Source: Clostridiales bacterium (lineage in GTDB: Bacteria; Bacillota; Clostridia; Lachnospirales; Cellulosilyticaceae). From it: a DNA stretch of 64,000 nucleotides. Below are positions 32,760 to 41,077 of this stretch, in pieces. The notes below the pieces were generated by a model that saw only the letters and a list, made by a program, of their open reading frames with translations, was not told the origin of the DNA and searched no databases. The translations under genes were made by a program, and so were the position numbers. How positions within the stretch are numbered: the first letter of the stretch is position 1; every line of letters begins with the position of its first letter. The DNA lies in assembly GCA_019418225.1 (NCBI GenBank), contig DYCF01000013.1, positions 46,874 to 110,873 of the forward strand. The letters are read 5' to 3'.

Positions 32760-33117
32760 AATATTAATGAGTATTCGTTCCGATCGTAAAAAGAAGTCTG
32801 AAACCTCTTTGCAAGCTCCTATTGGGACTGATCAAGAAGGCAATGAGATCTCCCTTCTTGATATTATTTGTATAGATGGTGATACCATTTTCGATCAAGT
32901 TGACCTAGACATTGAAGTCAAAAAGCTTTATATGCAGATCAAGAATTTGCTAAAGCCTAGGGAAAAAGAAATTTTGCTACGTCGCTATGGTCTTTATAAT
33001 AGACAAGAACAGACACAAAGAGAGATTGCAGAGGAAATGGGTATCTCCCGCTCTTATGTGTCCCGTATCGAAAAAAAGGCACTTAAAAAACTTCATAAAG
33101 AATTAGAGAAACTTTAA
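32755..33117 (+). pseudogene. sigK: sigK C-terminal half, split by the prophage
   Basis: One hundred and twenty residues starting NEILMSIRSDRKK match SigK from the end of region 2 on: SLQAPIGTDQEGNEISLLDI, then region 3 and region 4 with LKPREKEILLRRYGL and the helix-turn-helix TQREIAEEMGISRSYVSRIEKKAL. SigK directs late mother-cell gene expression in sporulation. The frame upstream of 32755 is recombinase sequence, so the gene is not translated as it stands. It is not degenerate: excision would rejoin it to the N-terminal half to the left of the window. It is a rearrangement-dependent gene rather than a dead one. Confidence 0.92.
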
Positions 33118-33120
33118 AAT

Positions 33121-33172
33121 ATAAAAGGAGCCATAACAAAATTATAAATAATTTTGTTATGGCTCCTTTTAT
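33121..33172. terminator. Bidirectional terminator between sigK and rnjA
   Basis: A perfect 22-bp inverted repeat (33121-33142 and 33151-33172, starting ATAAAAGGAGCC) with an 8-base loop and T runs on both strands. It ends the sigK transcript on the plus strand and the rnjA transcript on the minus strand. Confidence 0.9.
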
Positions 33173-33191
33173 ATTTCTCTTAAGAGATTTA

Positions 33192-34862
33192 TTATACTTC
33201 CATGATAATTGGTAAAATCATTGGACTACGTTTTGTTTTTTGCCATACAAATTCTCTTAAATCGTCTTTTACAATTGTTTTGATTTGTGACCATTCTACA
33301 ATATGTTTTTGTTCGCAGCGATCTAAGGCTCTGCGTACAACTGATTTCGCTTCGTCCATTAGGTTTTCTGCTTCTCTTACGTAAACAAAACCTCTTGAAA
33401 TAATATCTGGCCCCGCAACTACCATACCTGATTCTTTTTCTAATGTCATCACAACGATAAGTAAACCATCTTGTGATAAGTGTTTACGGTCGCGTAAAAC
33501 AATATTTCCAACGTCACCTACACCAAGCCCATCTACTAAAACTTGACCTGATGGTACATTGCCTACTACTTTACAGCTATCTAATGAAAGTTCAATCACT
33601 TCACCAATTGTTGGAATTTGAATATTATTACGACGCATACCAAGCTCCATTGCAAGCTCTGCATGTCTTTGTAAGTGTCTGTATTCACCATGAACTGGAA
33701 TAAAGTATTTAGGTCTAACTAATGTATGAATAAGTTTAAGTTCTTCTTGAGCTGCGTGGCCTGATACGTGTGTATCTTCACGTACAACTTTTGCACCTTT
33801 TTTACAAAGTTCATTAATAACTTTTGAAACTGTTTTTTCATTTCCTGGAATAGGTGTTGAACTTAAAATGATAACATCACCAGGTTTGATATCAATTTGT
33901 TTATGATCCGATGTAGCCATACGTGATAAGGCCGCCATAGGTTCTCCTTGACTTCCTGTCATAATAAGCACTACTTGATCATCACGATAACGTTTCACAT
34001 CATTGATTTCAATCATGATACCTTCTGGTACAGATAAATAACCTAGTTCACTTGCTGTCTTCACAACATTTACCATGCTTCGGCCAATAACTGCAACCTT
34101 ACGCTTATATTTAGCTGCTGAATAAATGATTTGCTGTACACGGTCAATATTAGATGCGAAAGTCGCTACCATAATACGTTTATCTGTATTGGCTGCAAAA
34201 ACATCTTCAAACTTTTGACCTACTACCTTTTCAGATTGTGTAAAACCAGGACGCTCTACGTTTGTACTATCTGCCATAAGTGCAAGGACACGTTTTCTAC
34301 CGATTTCTGCTAAGCGATGAAGATCTAATGGTGCACCACTAATTGGTGTATAATCTACTTTAAAGTCACCTGTATGCACCACAATACCTGCTGGTGTCCA
34401 AATTGATAACATCACGGCATCTGCAATAGAGTGGTTCGAACGAATAAACTCTACTTTAAAATTATTACCAAGTTTAATAGTTTCACCTTGACTCACATTA
34501 ATACGCTCTGTTGTTTTTAACAGATTATGCTCACGTAACTTATTTTCTACAAGTCCGATTGTTAATTTTGTACCGTAAATTGGCACATTAATTTCTTGTA
34601 ATACATAAGGTAATGCACCGATATGGTCCTCATGGCCATGTGTCAGTACAATCCCTCTAATTTTATTAATATTTTTCATTAAATACGTAATATCAGGAAT
34701 AACTAGGTCAATTCCTAACATCTCGTCTTGTGGAAACGCTAAACCGCAATCTACAATCATGATATCATCTTCGTATTCGAAGACTGTCATATTTTTGCCG
34801 ATTTCACCAAGTCCTCCCAATGGAATAATACGCAATTTACTTTTAGCTTTTCTTGGTACCAA
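33192..34862 (-). CDS. rnjA: Ribonuclease J
   Basis: A 556-residue metallo-beta-lactamase family RNase J. The active site HGHEDHIGALPY is at about residues 75 to 86, HTGDFKVDYTPI follows, and the beta-CASP region includes MTGSQGEPMAALSRMA and HVSGHA. The final part with VPVHGEYRHLQ-type sequence (FIPVHGEYRHL) is typical. RNase J degrades and processes mRNA and rRNA by 5'-exonuclease and endonuclease action in the cytoplasm. It follows fur on the same strand and its 3' end lies at the shared terminator with sigK. Length and motifs are normal. Confidence 0.95.
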   Translation of the reverse strand: MVPRKAKSKLRIIPLGGLGEIGKNMTVFEYEDDIMIVDCGLAFPQDEMLGIDLVIPDITYLMKNINKIRGIVLTHGHEDHIGALPYVLQEINVPIYGTKLTIGLVENKLREHNLLKTTERINVSQGETIKLGNNFKVEFIRSNHSIADAVMLSIWTPAGIVVHTGDFKVDYTPISGAPLDLHRLAEIGRKRVLALMADSTNVERPGFTQSEKVVGQKFEDVFAANTDKRIMVATFASNIDRVQQIIYSAAKYKRKVAVIGRSMVNVVKTASELGYLSVPEGIMIEINDVKRYRDDQVVLIMTGSQGEPMAALSRMATSDHKQIDIKPGDVIILSSTPIPGNEKTVSKVINELCKKGAKVVREDTHVSGHAAQEELKLIHTLVRPKYFIPVHGEYRHLQRHAELAMELGMRRNNIQIPTIGEVIELSLDSCKVVGNVPSGQVLVDGLGVGDVGNIVLRDRKHLSQDGLLIVVMTLEKESGMVVAGPDIISRGFVYVREAENLMDEAKSVVRRALDRCEQKHIVEWSQIKTIVKDDLREFVWQKTKRSPMILPIIMEV

Positions 34863-34885
34863 GACTACACCTCCATATATCTTTT

Positions 34886-35329
34886 CTATTCTTTTTCTTT
34901 ATCTACACAATTTTTACACTTTCCATAAAACATTAAGTTGTGGTCATGTATTTTAAATTGATAAACACGTTCTATTTCTGCTTCTATTTCAGAAAGCAAA
35001 TCATTTTCTACTTCATATACACGATTACATGTTTCACAAATTAAATGGTGATGATGATGTACTGAGTCTTCTGATGCCAGTTCAAAGCGGCTACATCCAT
35101 CATCAAAATTGAGACGGTCTACAATGCCCATTTCTTCAAAAAGCTGAACAGTACGATAAACTGTTGCAAGTCCAATTTCTGGGTATTTCTTTTTAACCTC
35201 ACCATAAATTTCTTCTGTCGATAAATGTTGGTCACAGTGTTCAATTAAAACATCTAATACGCTTCTACGTTGTAATGTTAATTTACAACCTTTTTCTTTT
35301 AATTTTTCTTTAAAACTTGTAGCGTCCAC
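34886..35329 (-). CDS. fur: Fur/PerR family metal-dependent repressor
   Basis: A 147-residue regulator with a winged helix (LTLQRRSVLDVLIEH, IGLATVYRTVQLFEEMG), a metal site HHHHHLICETC and a second C-x2-C near the end (CKNC). The histidine-rich site and the two cysteine pairs fit a structural zinc plus a regulatory metal. The family includes Fur, PerR and Zur; sequence alone does not decide. A 15-base box fitting Fur/PerR lies between yaaA and bcp at 43814-43828, which supports a peroxide or iron role. It sits upstream of rnjA. Confidence 0.85.
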   Translation of the reverse strand: MDATSFKEKLKEKGCKLTLQRRSVLDVLIEHCDQHLSTEEIYGEVKKKYPEIGLATVYRTVQLFEEMGIVDRLNFDDGCSRFELASEDSVHHHHHLICETCNRVYEVENDLLSEIEAEIERVYQFKIHDHNLMFYGKCKNCVDKEKE

Positions 35330-35358
35330 TTACTCTTCCGCCCCTCATCACTTAATTT

Positions 35359-35613
35359 TTAAATCTCGATATCGTATTCATCACTTGCCATGAATTCTGT
35401 TGCTGCTTTTTTGAATTCGTCTTCATCTTCTACAAGTGCATATTCGATTTCGTCTTCTTCTTCACCGATTTGTTTTAAAATTGTAGAAATATCATCTTCA
35501 TCTACTACAAGAAGGTATTTTACCCCCTCTAAAAGTACTTCATCTACAATTTCGAATAAAATCTCTTCTCCAGTTTCTTCATCTACAAAAGTAATTCTTT
35601 CTATCTCTTCCAT
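35359..35613 (-). CDS. DUF1292 protein, YrzB-like
   Basis: An 84-residue strongly acidic protein of the DUF1292 (YrzB) family: ITFVDEETGEEILFEIVDEVLLEGVKYLLVVDED in parts, ending YDIEI. Function unknown. In Firmicutes it is usually found next to ruvX and ireB, as here. It lies 34 bases downstream of ruvX and 29 upstream of fur. Confidence 0.8.
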   Translation of the reverse strand: MEEIERITFVDEETGEEILFEIVDEVLLEGVKYLLVVDEDDISTILKQIGEEEDEIEYALVEDEDEFKKAATEFMASDEYDIEI

Positions 35614-35647
35614 CTTTCTCTTCCTTCTCTTCTATATTTTACCAATC

Positions 35648-36067
35648 TTATTGGTGAGCATCTAAATAATTTTGTAATATGATTGTAGCAGCAAGTTTAT
35701 CTATTACATTTTTTCGCTTTTTGCGACTCACGTCTGCTTCTAATAAAACACTTTCTGCTGCTACTGTGCTTAAACGTTCATCCCATGTTTCAACCGGAAT
35801 TTTCACTTTGGCTTCTAATTTTTGTTTAAACAAAAGCGTTTTCTCGCCTCTTTCTCCAATTGTATTATTCATATTCTTAGGAAGGCCAAGGACAATCTTT
35901 TCAACTTTATAAGTTTCACAAAGCTCTGCAATACGATTTAACGTTGCTTTATGATGTTCTTCTTCTTGTCTTCTAATAATTTCTACACCTTGAGCTGTCC
36001 ATCCTAATGGATCACTAACGGCAACTCCTGTAGTTTTTGTACCATAATCTAAACCTAGTATACGCAA
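35648..36067 (-). CDS. ruvX: Putative Holliday junction resolvase RuvX/YqgF
   Basis: A 139-residue RNase H-fold protein ([21 protein letters not shown] at the start, [29 protein letters not shown] and [20 protein letters not shown]). The YqgF family acts on Holliday junctions or pre-16S rRNA 5' processing. The translated frame is open further upstream, but I start at TTG 36065-36067 because AGGAGG lies four bases upstream and the protein then begins MRILGLDYG, the family start. Confidence 0.9.
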   Translation of the reverse strand: MRILGLDYGTKTTGVAVSDPLGWTAQGVEIIRRQEEEHHKATLNRIAELCETYKVEKIVLGLPKNMNNTIGERGEKTLLFKQKLEAKVKIPVETWDERLSTVAAESVLLEADVSRKKRKNVIDKLAATIILQNYLDAHQ

Positions 36068-36108
36068 AACGTACCTCCTAAAATCAAGTGACACTTCGTC
36101 ACACTTAT

Positions 36109-36141
36109 AAAAAAACTGTAGGGCATTTTATGTCCCTACAG
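36109..36141 (-). terminator. Terminator after ireB
   Basis: CTGTAGGG / CCCTACAG (arms 36116-36123 and 36134-36141) followed on the minus strand by seven T. It lies seven bases after the ireB stop and separates ireB from ruvX, though these genes are neighbours in many Firmicutes. Confidence 0.8.
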
Positions 36142-36147
36142 CCCAAT

Positions 36148-36399
36148 CTATGATTTGAGATAAGCTGTAACTAATTCTTCCAGAATCTCATCTCGCTCTA
36201 ACTTACGAATTTTATTTCTTGCCCCATTGTGGCTTGTAATATAAGTTGGGTCGCCTGACATAATATAACCGACTATTTGATTGATTGGATTATAACCCTT
36301 TTCTTGTAATGCAACATATACGTCCATCAGTGTTTCTCTGGTTGATATATTATCTAAGTTCCCGAAATTGAACTGCATTGTTTCATTCATATTTTCCAT
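36148..36399 (-). CDS. ireB: IreB family regulatory phosphoprotein (YrzL)
   Basis: An 83-residue protein of the IreB/DUF965 family: [27 protein letters not shown] and [30 protein letters not shown]. In Enterococcus, IreB is phosphorylated by the kinase IreK and affects cephalosporin resistance. I start at ATG 36397-36399, preceded by GGAGG at nine bases; earlier in-frame ATGs are less well placed. A short promoter region and a strong terminator surround the gene, so it is transcribed alone. Confidence 0.88.
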   Translation of the reverse strand: MENMNETMQFNFGNLDNISTRETLMDVYVALQEKGYNPINQIVGYIMSGDPTYITSHNGARNKIRKLERDEILEELVTAYLKS

Positions 36400-36496
36400 A
36401 TAACTCATCCTCCAACACCTTAGCCTTATATAGCTTAAGTATAACATAATACTGCATAAAACTATATATAATTTTAAAAAATATTATTAGAAAGAT

Positions 36497-37801
36497 TTAC
36501 TTTTCTAAATGTCCAATAAGTAAATCGCCTTCTACTGCATCAATTGTAACATGTTGTAAGGTATTTTCTAAGATTTCACTTCCTTTAGCTTTCACTCTTA
36601 AATAATTGCTTGTATGTCCTATAATTGTGCCATCATCATGTGCCTGTTCAAAAAGAACTTCTATGCTTTGACCAATATGTTTTGCCATATAGATATGACG
36701 TAACTCTTTTTCTAAATTTCCAAGTGTTTTTGCACGATGCTCTTTAACAGCTGGCTCTACTTGATTTCTCATCTTAGCCGCTGGCGTACCTTCTCTTGGT
36801 GAAAATGGGAAAATGTGAATTTGTGCAAAACCTACTTCTTTAACAAACGCTAAAGTTTCTTCAAATTCTTCATCTGTTTCACCAGGGAATCCTACAATAA
36901 TATCCGTTGTAAGGGCCACATCTGACCATAAACTTTGTAATTTATGCACACTTTCCAAGTATTCTTCTTTTGTATACTTACGATTCATGCGCTTTAAGAC
37001 CGTTTGGCTTCCGCTTTGTAAAGAAAGGTGGAAATGATGACATACCTTAGGTAACCTTTTAAGTGTTTCAATAAATTTATCCGTTACAACAACTGGTTCA
37101 ATGGAACTCATACGAATACGCTCAATGCCTTCTACTTCATGAACACGTTCTAAAAGCTGCATTAAATTTGTATTACCTAAATCTTTCCCATAAGCAAGGA
37201 CATGTATTCCCGTTAAAACAATTTCTTTATAGCCAAGGCTAGCAAGACGTTTAACCTCATCAATAACCTGTTCTTCTTTTCTACTTCTTATTTTACCACG
37301 AACATAAGGAATAATACAATAACTACAATAATTATTACATCCTTCTTGTACTTTAATGTAAACTCTTGTACGTTCGCCCATATCTGAAATCTTTAATTCT
37401 TCAAATTTCTCAACGGCCATAATATCATCAACCACATTGAGTGTCTCCAGACGTTCTGACATAAACTGGTCTACTAATTCCACAATTTGACTACGTTTGT
37501 TAGTACCCACGATAATATCAATTTCTTCAACTTGTTCTTTAATTTGATCTGCTGCGATTTGAGCATAGCATCCCATAGCGACAAGTATACTTTCTGGATT
37601 TATTTTTTTTGTTTTTCTAAGTATTTGACGACATTTACGGTCACTTAAATGCGTTACTGTACATGTATTCACCACATATACATCTGCATATTCACTAAAA
37701 TCTACAACCTCATACCCTGCTGACTTAAAATTTTCTAACACGGCTTCTGTATCATATTGATTTACCTTACAGCCAAGTGTATAAAATGCTACTTTTCTCA
37801 A
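36497..37801 (-). CDS. mtaB: tRNA t6A37 methylthiotransferase MtaB
   Basis: A 434-residue radical SAM methylthiotransferase. The N-terminal UPF0004 domain binds one Fe-S cluster (TLGCKVNQYD, CTVT, GCYAQ); the radical SAM CNNYCSYC motif is at about residues 150 to 157; a TRAM domain closes the protein. MtaB changes N6-threonylcarbamoyladenosine at position 37 of tRNA to the 2-methylthio form, which steadies codon reading. I start at TTG 37799-37801, with AGAGGTGAT upstream; the GTG nine bases earlier lies in that ribosome site. Length is normal for the family. Confidence 0.92.
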   Translation of the reverse strand: MRKVAFYTLGCKVNQYDTEAVLENFKSAGYEVVDFSEYADVYVVNTCTVTHLSDRKCRQILRKTKKINPESILVAMGCYAQIAADQIKEQVEEIDIIVGTNKRSQIVELVDQFMSERLETLNVVDDIMAVEKFEELKISDMGERTRVYIKVQEGCNNYCSYCIIPYVRGKIRSRKEEQVIDEVKRLASLGYKEIVLTGIHVLAYGKDLGNTNLMQLLERVHEVEGIERIRMSSIEPVVVTDKFIETLKRLPKVCHHFHLSLQSGSQTVLKRMNRKYTKEEYLESVHKLQSLWSDVALTTDIIVGFPGETDEEFEETLAFVKEVGFAQIHIFPFSPREGTPAAKMRNQVEPAVKEHRAKTLGNLEKELRHIYMAKHIGQSIEVLFEQAHDDGTIIGHTSNYLRVKAKGSEILENTLQHVTIDAVEGDLLIGHLEK

Positions 37802-37916
37802 ATTTATCACCTCTTTTTATTGACATTCTTGTTTTCTAAATATATTATACAAGTAACTTCATAGGTTTCTAATTCTTATTTAGCCTATGCATACTAATCT
37901 AGGGGGTCTTTAATTT

Positions 37917-38153
37917 ATGAAATCACTTCAAATCTCACTTAATTCTATTGAAAAAGTGAAACAATTCGTTAACCTTATAAATGTATATGATTGCGACTTT
38001 GACCTTTCATCTGGTCGTTATATCATTGATGCCAAATCTATCATGGGAATCTTTAGTTTAGATCTAGGTAAACCACTTCGTTTAGACATCTATGATGATG
38101 AAATTGCAGATGAAGTCATCAAAGCGCTGACACCTTTTATTTATGAACCTTAG
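37917..38153 (+). CDS. HPr-like protein lacking the phosphorylated histidine
   Basis: A 78-residue protein with the HPr fold signature: IEKVKQFVNLINVYDCDFDL, DAKSIMGIFSLDLG and a final ADEVIKALTPF helix. HPr is the phosphocarrier of the PTS. The position of the catalytic His-15 is not a histidine here, and the serine-46 region (SIMGIFSLDLG) is only partly kept, so a role in sugar transport is unlikely. It stands alone between mtaB and thiI, with a strong terminator after it. Such solo HPr-like proteins are found in Clostridia, function unknown. Confidence 0.75.
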   Translation: MKSLQISLNSIEKVKQFVNLINVYDCDFDLSSGRYIIDAKSIMGIFSLDLGKPLRLDIYDDEIADEVIKALTPFIYEP

Positions 38154-38182
38154 AAAAAAGTCCACTTCATGTGGACTTTTTT
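38154..38182. terminator. Terminator shared by the HPr-like gene and thiI
   Basis: AAAAAAGTCCAC-TTCAT-GTGGACTTTTTT, a 12-bp perfect stem with T runs on both strands, just after the HPr-like stop and 31 bases beyond the thiI stop. Confidence 0.9.
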
Positions 38183-38212
38183 GTTATCTAAGAATATACA
38201 TTCCTATTTTGA

Positions 38213-39397
38213 CTAACGAATTCTTACCACTTCTACTTCGTCAATTGCCTTTTGGATCATTTCTTCAATAATCCCTTCTAAAGCTTTTTCTGAACGTTCA
38301 ATTTGTTCAAGTTTCGGTTTTGTTTCAGGGTGTTTTGCTACGAAAATTGTACAGCAATCTTCAAATGGTTGAATTGAAGTTTCAAACGTATCAATACGCT
38401 TTGCAATCTGTACAATCTCTTCTTTATCAAAACCAATTAAAGGACGAAATACTGGCATTGTTGCTGCTTCATTTGTACATACGAGACTATGCATTGTTTG
38501 ACTTGCTACTTGCCCAATACTTTCACCTGTAATCAGTGCCATACTACCGTTACTTTTTGCAATACCTTCTGCAACATACATCATAATACGGCGCATAATA
38601 ATTGTAAGTTGTTCATGTGGGCAAAGCTCATAGATTTTAAGCTGAATATCTGTAAAGTTTACAATATGAAGATTCATACTTCCTGTATACATTGCAACCT
38701 TTTCAGCTAAATCTACCACTTTTTGTTTTGCACGGTCACTTGTGTATGGTGGTGCATGAAAATAAACAGCATCTACTTCTACCCCACGTTTAGCAATCAT
38801 CCAACCTGCTACTGGACTATCAATACCACCTGAAAGAAGAAGCGTTGCTTTACCATTTGTACCATAAGGCATACCTCCTGCTCCTTTATGTGTTTTAGCA
38901 TATACGTAAGCATGGTTACGAAGCTCTACCATTAAAACAACATCCGGATTATGCACATCTACTTTTACTTTATCGCCAAGTGCTCCTAAAAGATACGCTC
39001 CAAGTTCACAGCTTACTTCCATAGAAGTCATTGTAAAACGTTTATCCGCACGTTTTGTTTCTACCTTAAAGGTAATATTTTTATCTGCACATTCTTCAGT
39101 CATTTGTGCAAGTGCTAAGCGTTTTACCGCCTCAAAAGAAACCTCTTCTTCTTTAAGACCATAAGCAATCCCTACAATCCCAAAAATACGACTTAAACGA
39201 TCAAGCACCGCACCTACATCAACAGTATCCTCTTCCATTGGTTCAACCATAATACGGCCTTGCTCTTTAGTAACTGCAAATTCACCTAAATTCTTTAAGT
39301 TCTTTTTAATATTGCTTAATAATCTATTCTCAAATAAGTGTCTATTTTTCCCTTTAATCGCTAATTCACCATATTTGATTAAAAATACATTTTTCAC
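38213..39397 (-). CDS. thiI: tRNA 4-thiouridine synthase ThiI
   Basis: A 394-residue ThiI: a ferredoxin-like N-terminal part, THUMP domain (about residues 60 to 165), and a PP-loop ATPase domain with LLSGGIDSPVAGWM at about residues 185 to 198. It makes 4-thiouridine at position 8 of tRNA and can take part in thiazole formation. The C-terminal rhodanese domain is absent, as is usual in Firmicutes. Its start overlaps the nifS stop by four bases, so the cysteine desulfurase and ThiI are co-expressed as a sulfur-transfer pair. Confidence 0.92.
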   Translation of the reverse strand: MKNVFLIKYGELAIKGKNRHLFENRLLSNIKKNLKNLGEFAVTKEQGRIMVEPMEEDTVDVGAVLDRLSRIFGIVGIAYGLKEEEVSFEAVKRLALAQMTEECADKNITFKVETKRADKRFTMTSMEVSCELGAYLLGALGDKVKVDVHNPDVVLMVELRNHAYVYAKTHKGAGGMPYGTNGKATLLLSGGIDSPVAGWMIAKRGVEVDAVYFHAPPYTSDRAKQKVVDLAEKVAMYTGSMNLHIVNFTDIQLKIYELCPHEQLTIIMRRIMMYVAEGIAKSNGSMALITGESIGQVASQTMHSLVCTNEAATMPVFRPLIGFDKEEIVQIAKRIDTFETSIQPFEDCCTIFVAKHPETKPKLEQIERSEKALEGIIEEMIQKAIDEVEVVRIR

Positions 39398-40569
39398 TTT
39401 TTCTTTCCTCCTACTGTATATCTTCTTAATAAAGTCACCTGTGTTTGTAAAACTTCAATAACATGGTCAATGTCCGTAAGACTTGTATCATGGGCAAATG
39501 AGAATCGAATAGCACTATCTAGTGCTGGTCCCTTAATGCCTAATGCAGCAAGAACATCTCCATGCCCTTTTTTATGGCTTGAACAAGCTGAGCCTGAAGA
39601 AACATAAATACCTTCTTGCTCTAAAGCATGTAACAATACTTCTGCACGTACATCTTCAAATCCAAGATTCAAAATATATGGTGCTGCTTCTTCAATACTT
39701 GGGCCATTAATCCATGTATTTGGAATATTATTTAATATGCCTTCAGCTAAACGTTTTTTACACGCCATCATATGTTCATAAATTTCTTTTTGATGTGCCA
39801 TTACATATTTACAAGCTGCAAGTGTCCCTGCAATTCCTGGTGTATTTTCTGTTCCTGAACGTACATTTTTTTGTTGACCGCCACCTAATAATAAACTTTG
39901 CATACGTACAGCTTTATTTTTATATAAAAGTCCTACACCACGTGGACCATAAAATTTATGTGCACTAATAGATAGAAAGTCAATTTTACTACGTTTTACC
40001 TGTATAGGAAGTTTACCAAAAGACTGCACTGCATCTACATGAAATAATGTTTCTTTATTTTGGGTCTTAATAAGCTTTCCAATTTCTTCTAACGGTTGGA
40101 TTGTTCCTATTTCATTATTAACATGCATAATGCTCACTAAAATCGTCTGATCATCAATAAGACCTTTGAGCTCTTCTAAGTTAATATAACCCTTTTCATC
40201 TACATCTAAATGACATACTTCAAAACCTTGACTTTCTAAGTATTTAAAAACTTCACCTACTGAAGGGTGTTCAATTGTCGTCGTAATAATTTTATTTCCT
40301 CTACGTTTATATGCCATAGCAGCACCTACAATAGCTGTATTATTACTTTCTGTCCCCCCCGATGTATAGATGATTTCTTCTGGTAATCCTCCTATTTGCA
40401 TCGCAAAGAATTTGCTTGCTTCTTTAATAATAGTTTCTGCTTCCATGCCTTTTTTATGCAGTGAAGAAGGATTACCAAAAGTATGAATCATTATTTCTTG
40501 AACAGCTTCTACAACACAATCAAGAGGTTTGGTCGTAGCTGCATTATCTAAGTATATTTCCGTTTTCAT
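39394..40569 (-). CDS. nifS: Cysteine desulfurase NifS/IscS
   Basis: A 391-residue PLP enzyme: IYLDNAATTKP at the start, SGGTESNN (about residue 70), the PLP lysine in SAHKFYGPRG, and the active-site cysteine loop SSGSACSSHKKG near residue 325. It takes sulfur from cysteine for tRNA thiolation, with ThiI as the likely partner given the four-base overlap. An IscS-type long loop is not evident. It begins the operon. Confidence 0.92.
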   Translation of the reverse strand: MKTEIYLDNAATTKPLDCVVEAVQEIMIHTFGNPSSLHKKGMEAETIIKEASKFFAMQIGGLPEEIIYTSGGTESNNTAIVGAAMAYKRRGNKIITTTIEHPSVGEVFKYLESQGFEVCHLDVDEKGYINLEELKGLIDDQTILVSIMHVNNEIGTIQPLEEIGKLIKTQNKETLFHVDAVQSFGKLPIQVKRSKIDFLSISAHKFYGPRGVGLLYKNKAVRMQSLLLGGGQQKNVRSGTENTPGIAGTLAACKYVMAHQKEIYEHMMACKKRLAEGILNNIPNTWINGPSIEEAAPYILNLGFEDVRAEVLLHALEQEGIYVSSGSACSSHKKGHGDVLAALGIKGPALDSAIRFSFAHDTSLTDIDHVIEVLQTQVTLLRRYTVGGKKK

Positions 40570-40678
40570 AAACCATTCTCCGTTCCTGTCCCATTTCTTT
40601 CCTACCTAAAATAAAGCGACTAGCGTCGCATTATCTATAGCATAGTAAGGTTACAATTTGAACTTTACTACGCCATAA

Positions 40679-40707
40679 AAAAATGAGGGAAAATCCCCCT
40701 CATTTTT
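40679..40707 (-). terminator. Terminator of the prmA-rsmE-cheY operon
   Basis: AAAAATGAGGG / CCCTCATTTTT (40679-40689 and 40697-40707) followed by T on the minus strand. It overlaps the last base pairs of the cheY-like stop. Confidence 0.8.
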
Positions 40708-41077
40708 ATCTATTCATTACATTATAAATAGCTTGTAATACACGTGTTTTTTCAAAAGGTTTCACAATAAAGTCCTTTGCACCACGTTTAATGGCCTCTA
40801 CAACTTTAGAATGCTGTCCCATTGCTGAGCACATGATGATTTTTGAATTGGGGCTTACTTCTAATATTTTCTCGATAGCTTGGATGCCATCCATCTCTGG
40901 CATAGTGATATCTAGCGTTACAACATCTGGCTGCAAAAGCTCTGCCATCTCTATTGCTTGAAGACCATTTCCTGCTTCACCCACCACATTAAAATCTGAT
41001 TCAGTGAGTATTTTCTTTAAAACGGTCCGCATAAATATAGCATCATCAACAACTAGAAATCTTACATCCTCCATCAT
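40706..41077 (-). CDS. Single-domain CheY-like response regulator
   Basis: A 123-residue receiver domain with the usual sites: DD near the N-terminus (VVDDAIF), phospho-aspartate in VVTLDITMPEMDG, SAMGQ with serine, and the KPF lysine near the end. No output domain follows, so it should work by protein contact like CheY, most likely at the flagellar motor. The start ATG (41075-41077) has GGAGGG upstream and overlaps the rsmE 3' end by 32 bases. A link to chemotaxis is inference from the family only; no chemotaxis gene is near. Confidence 0.85.
   Translation of the reverse strand: MMEDVRFLVVDDAIFMRTVLKKILTESDFNVVGEAGNGLQAIEMAELLQPDVVTLDITMPEMDGIQAIEKILEVSPNSKIIMCSAMGQHSKVVEAIKRGAKDFIVKPFEKTRVLQAIYNVMNR

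Noticed and set aside
32766..32770. Second AATGA as the crossover core
   Set aside because: It lies 11 bases inside the SigK homology; the breakpoint fits the first copy better.
40570..40705. Riboswitch or T-box in the nifS-cheY gap
   Set aside because: Only short hairpins and the operon terminator were found; no conserved riboswitch or T-box motif is visible.
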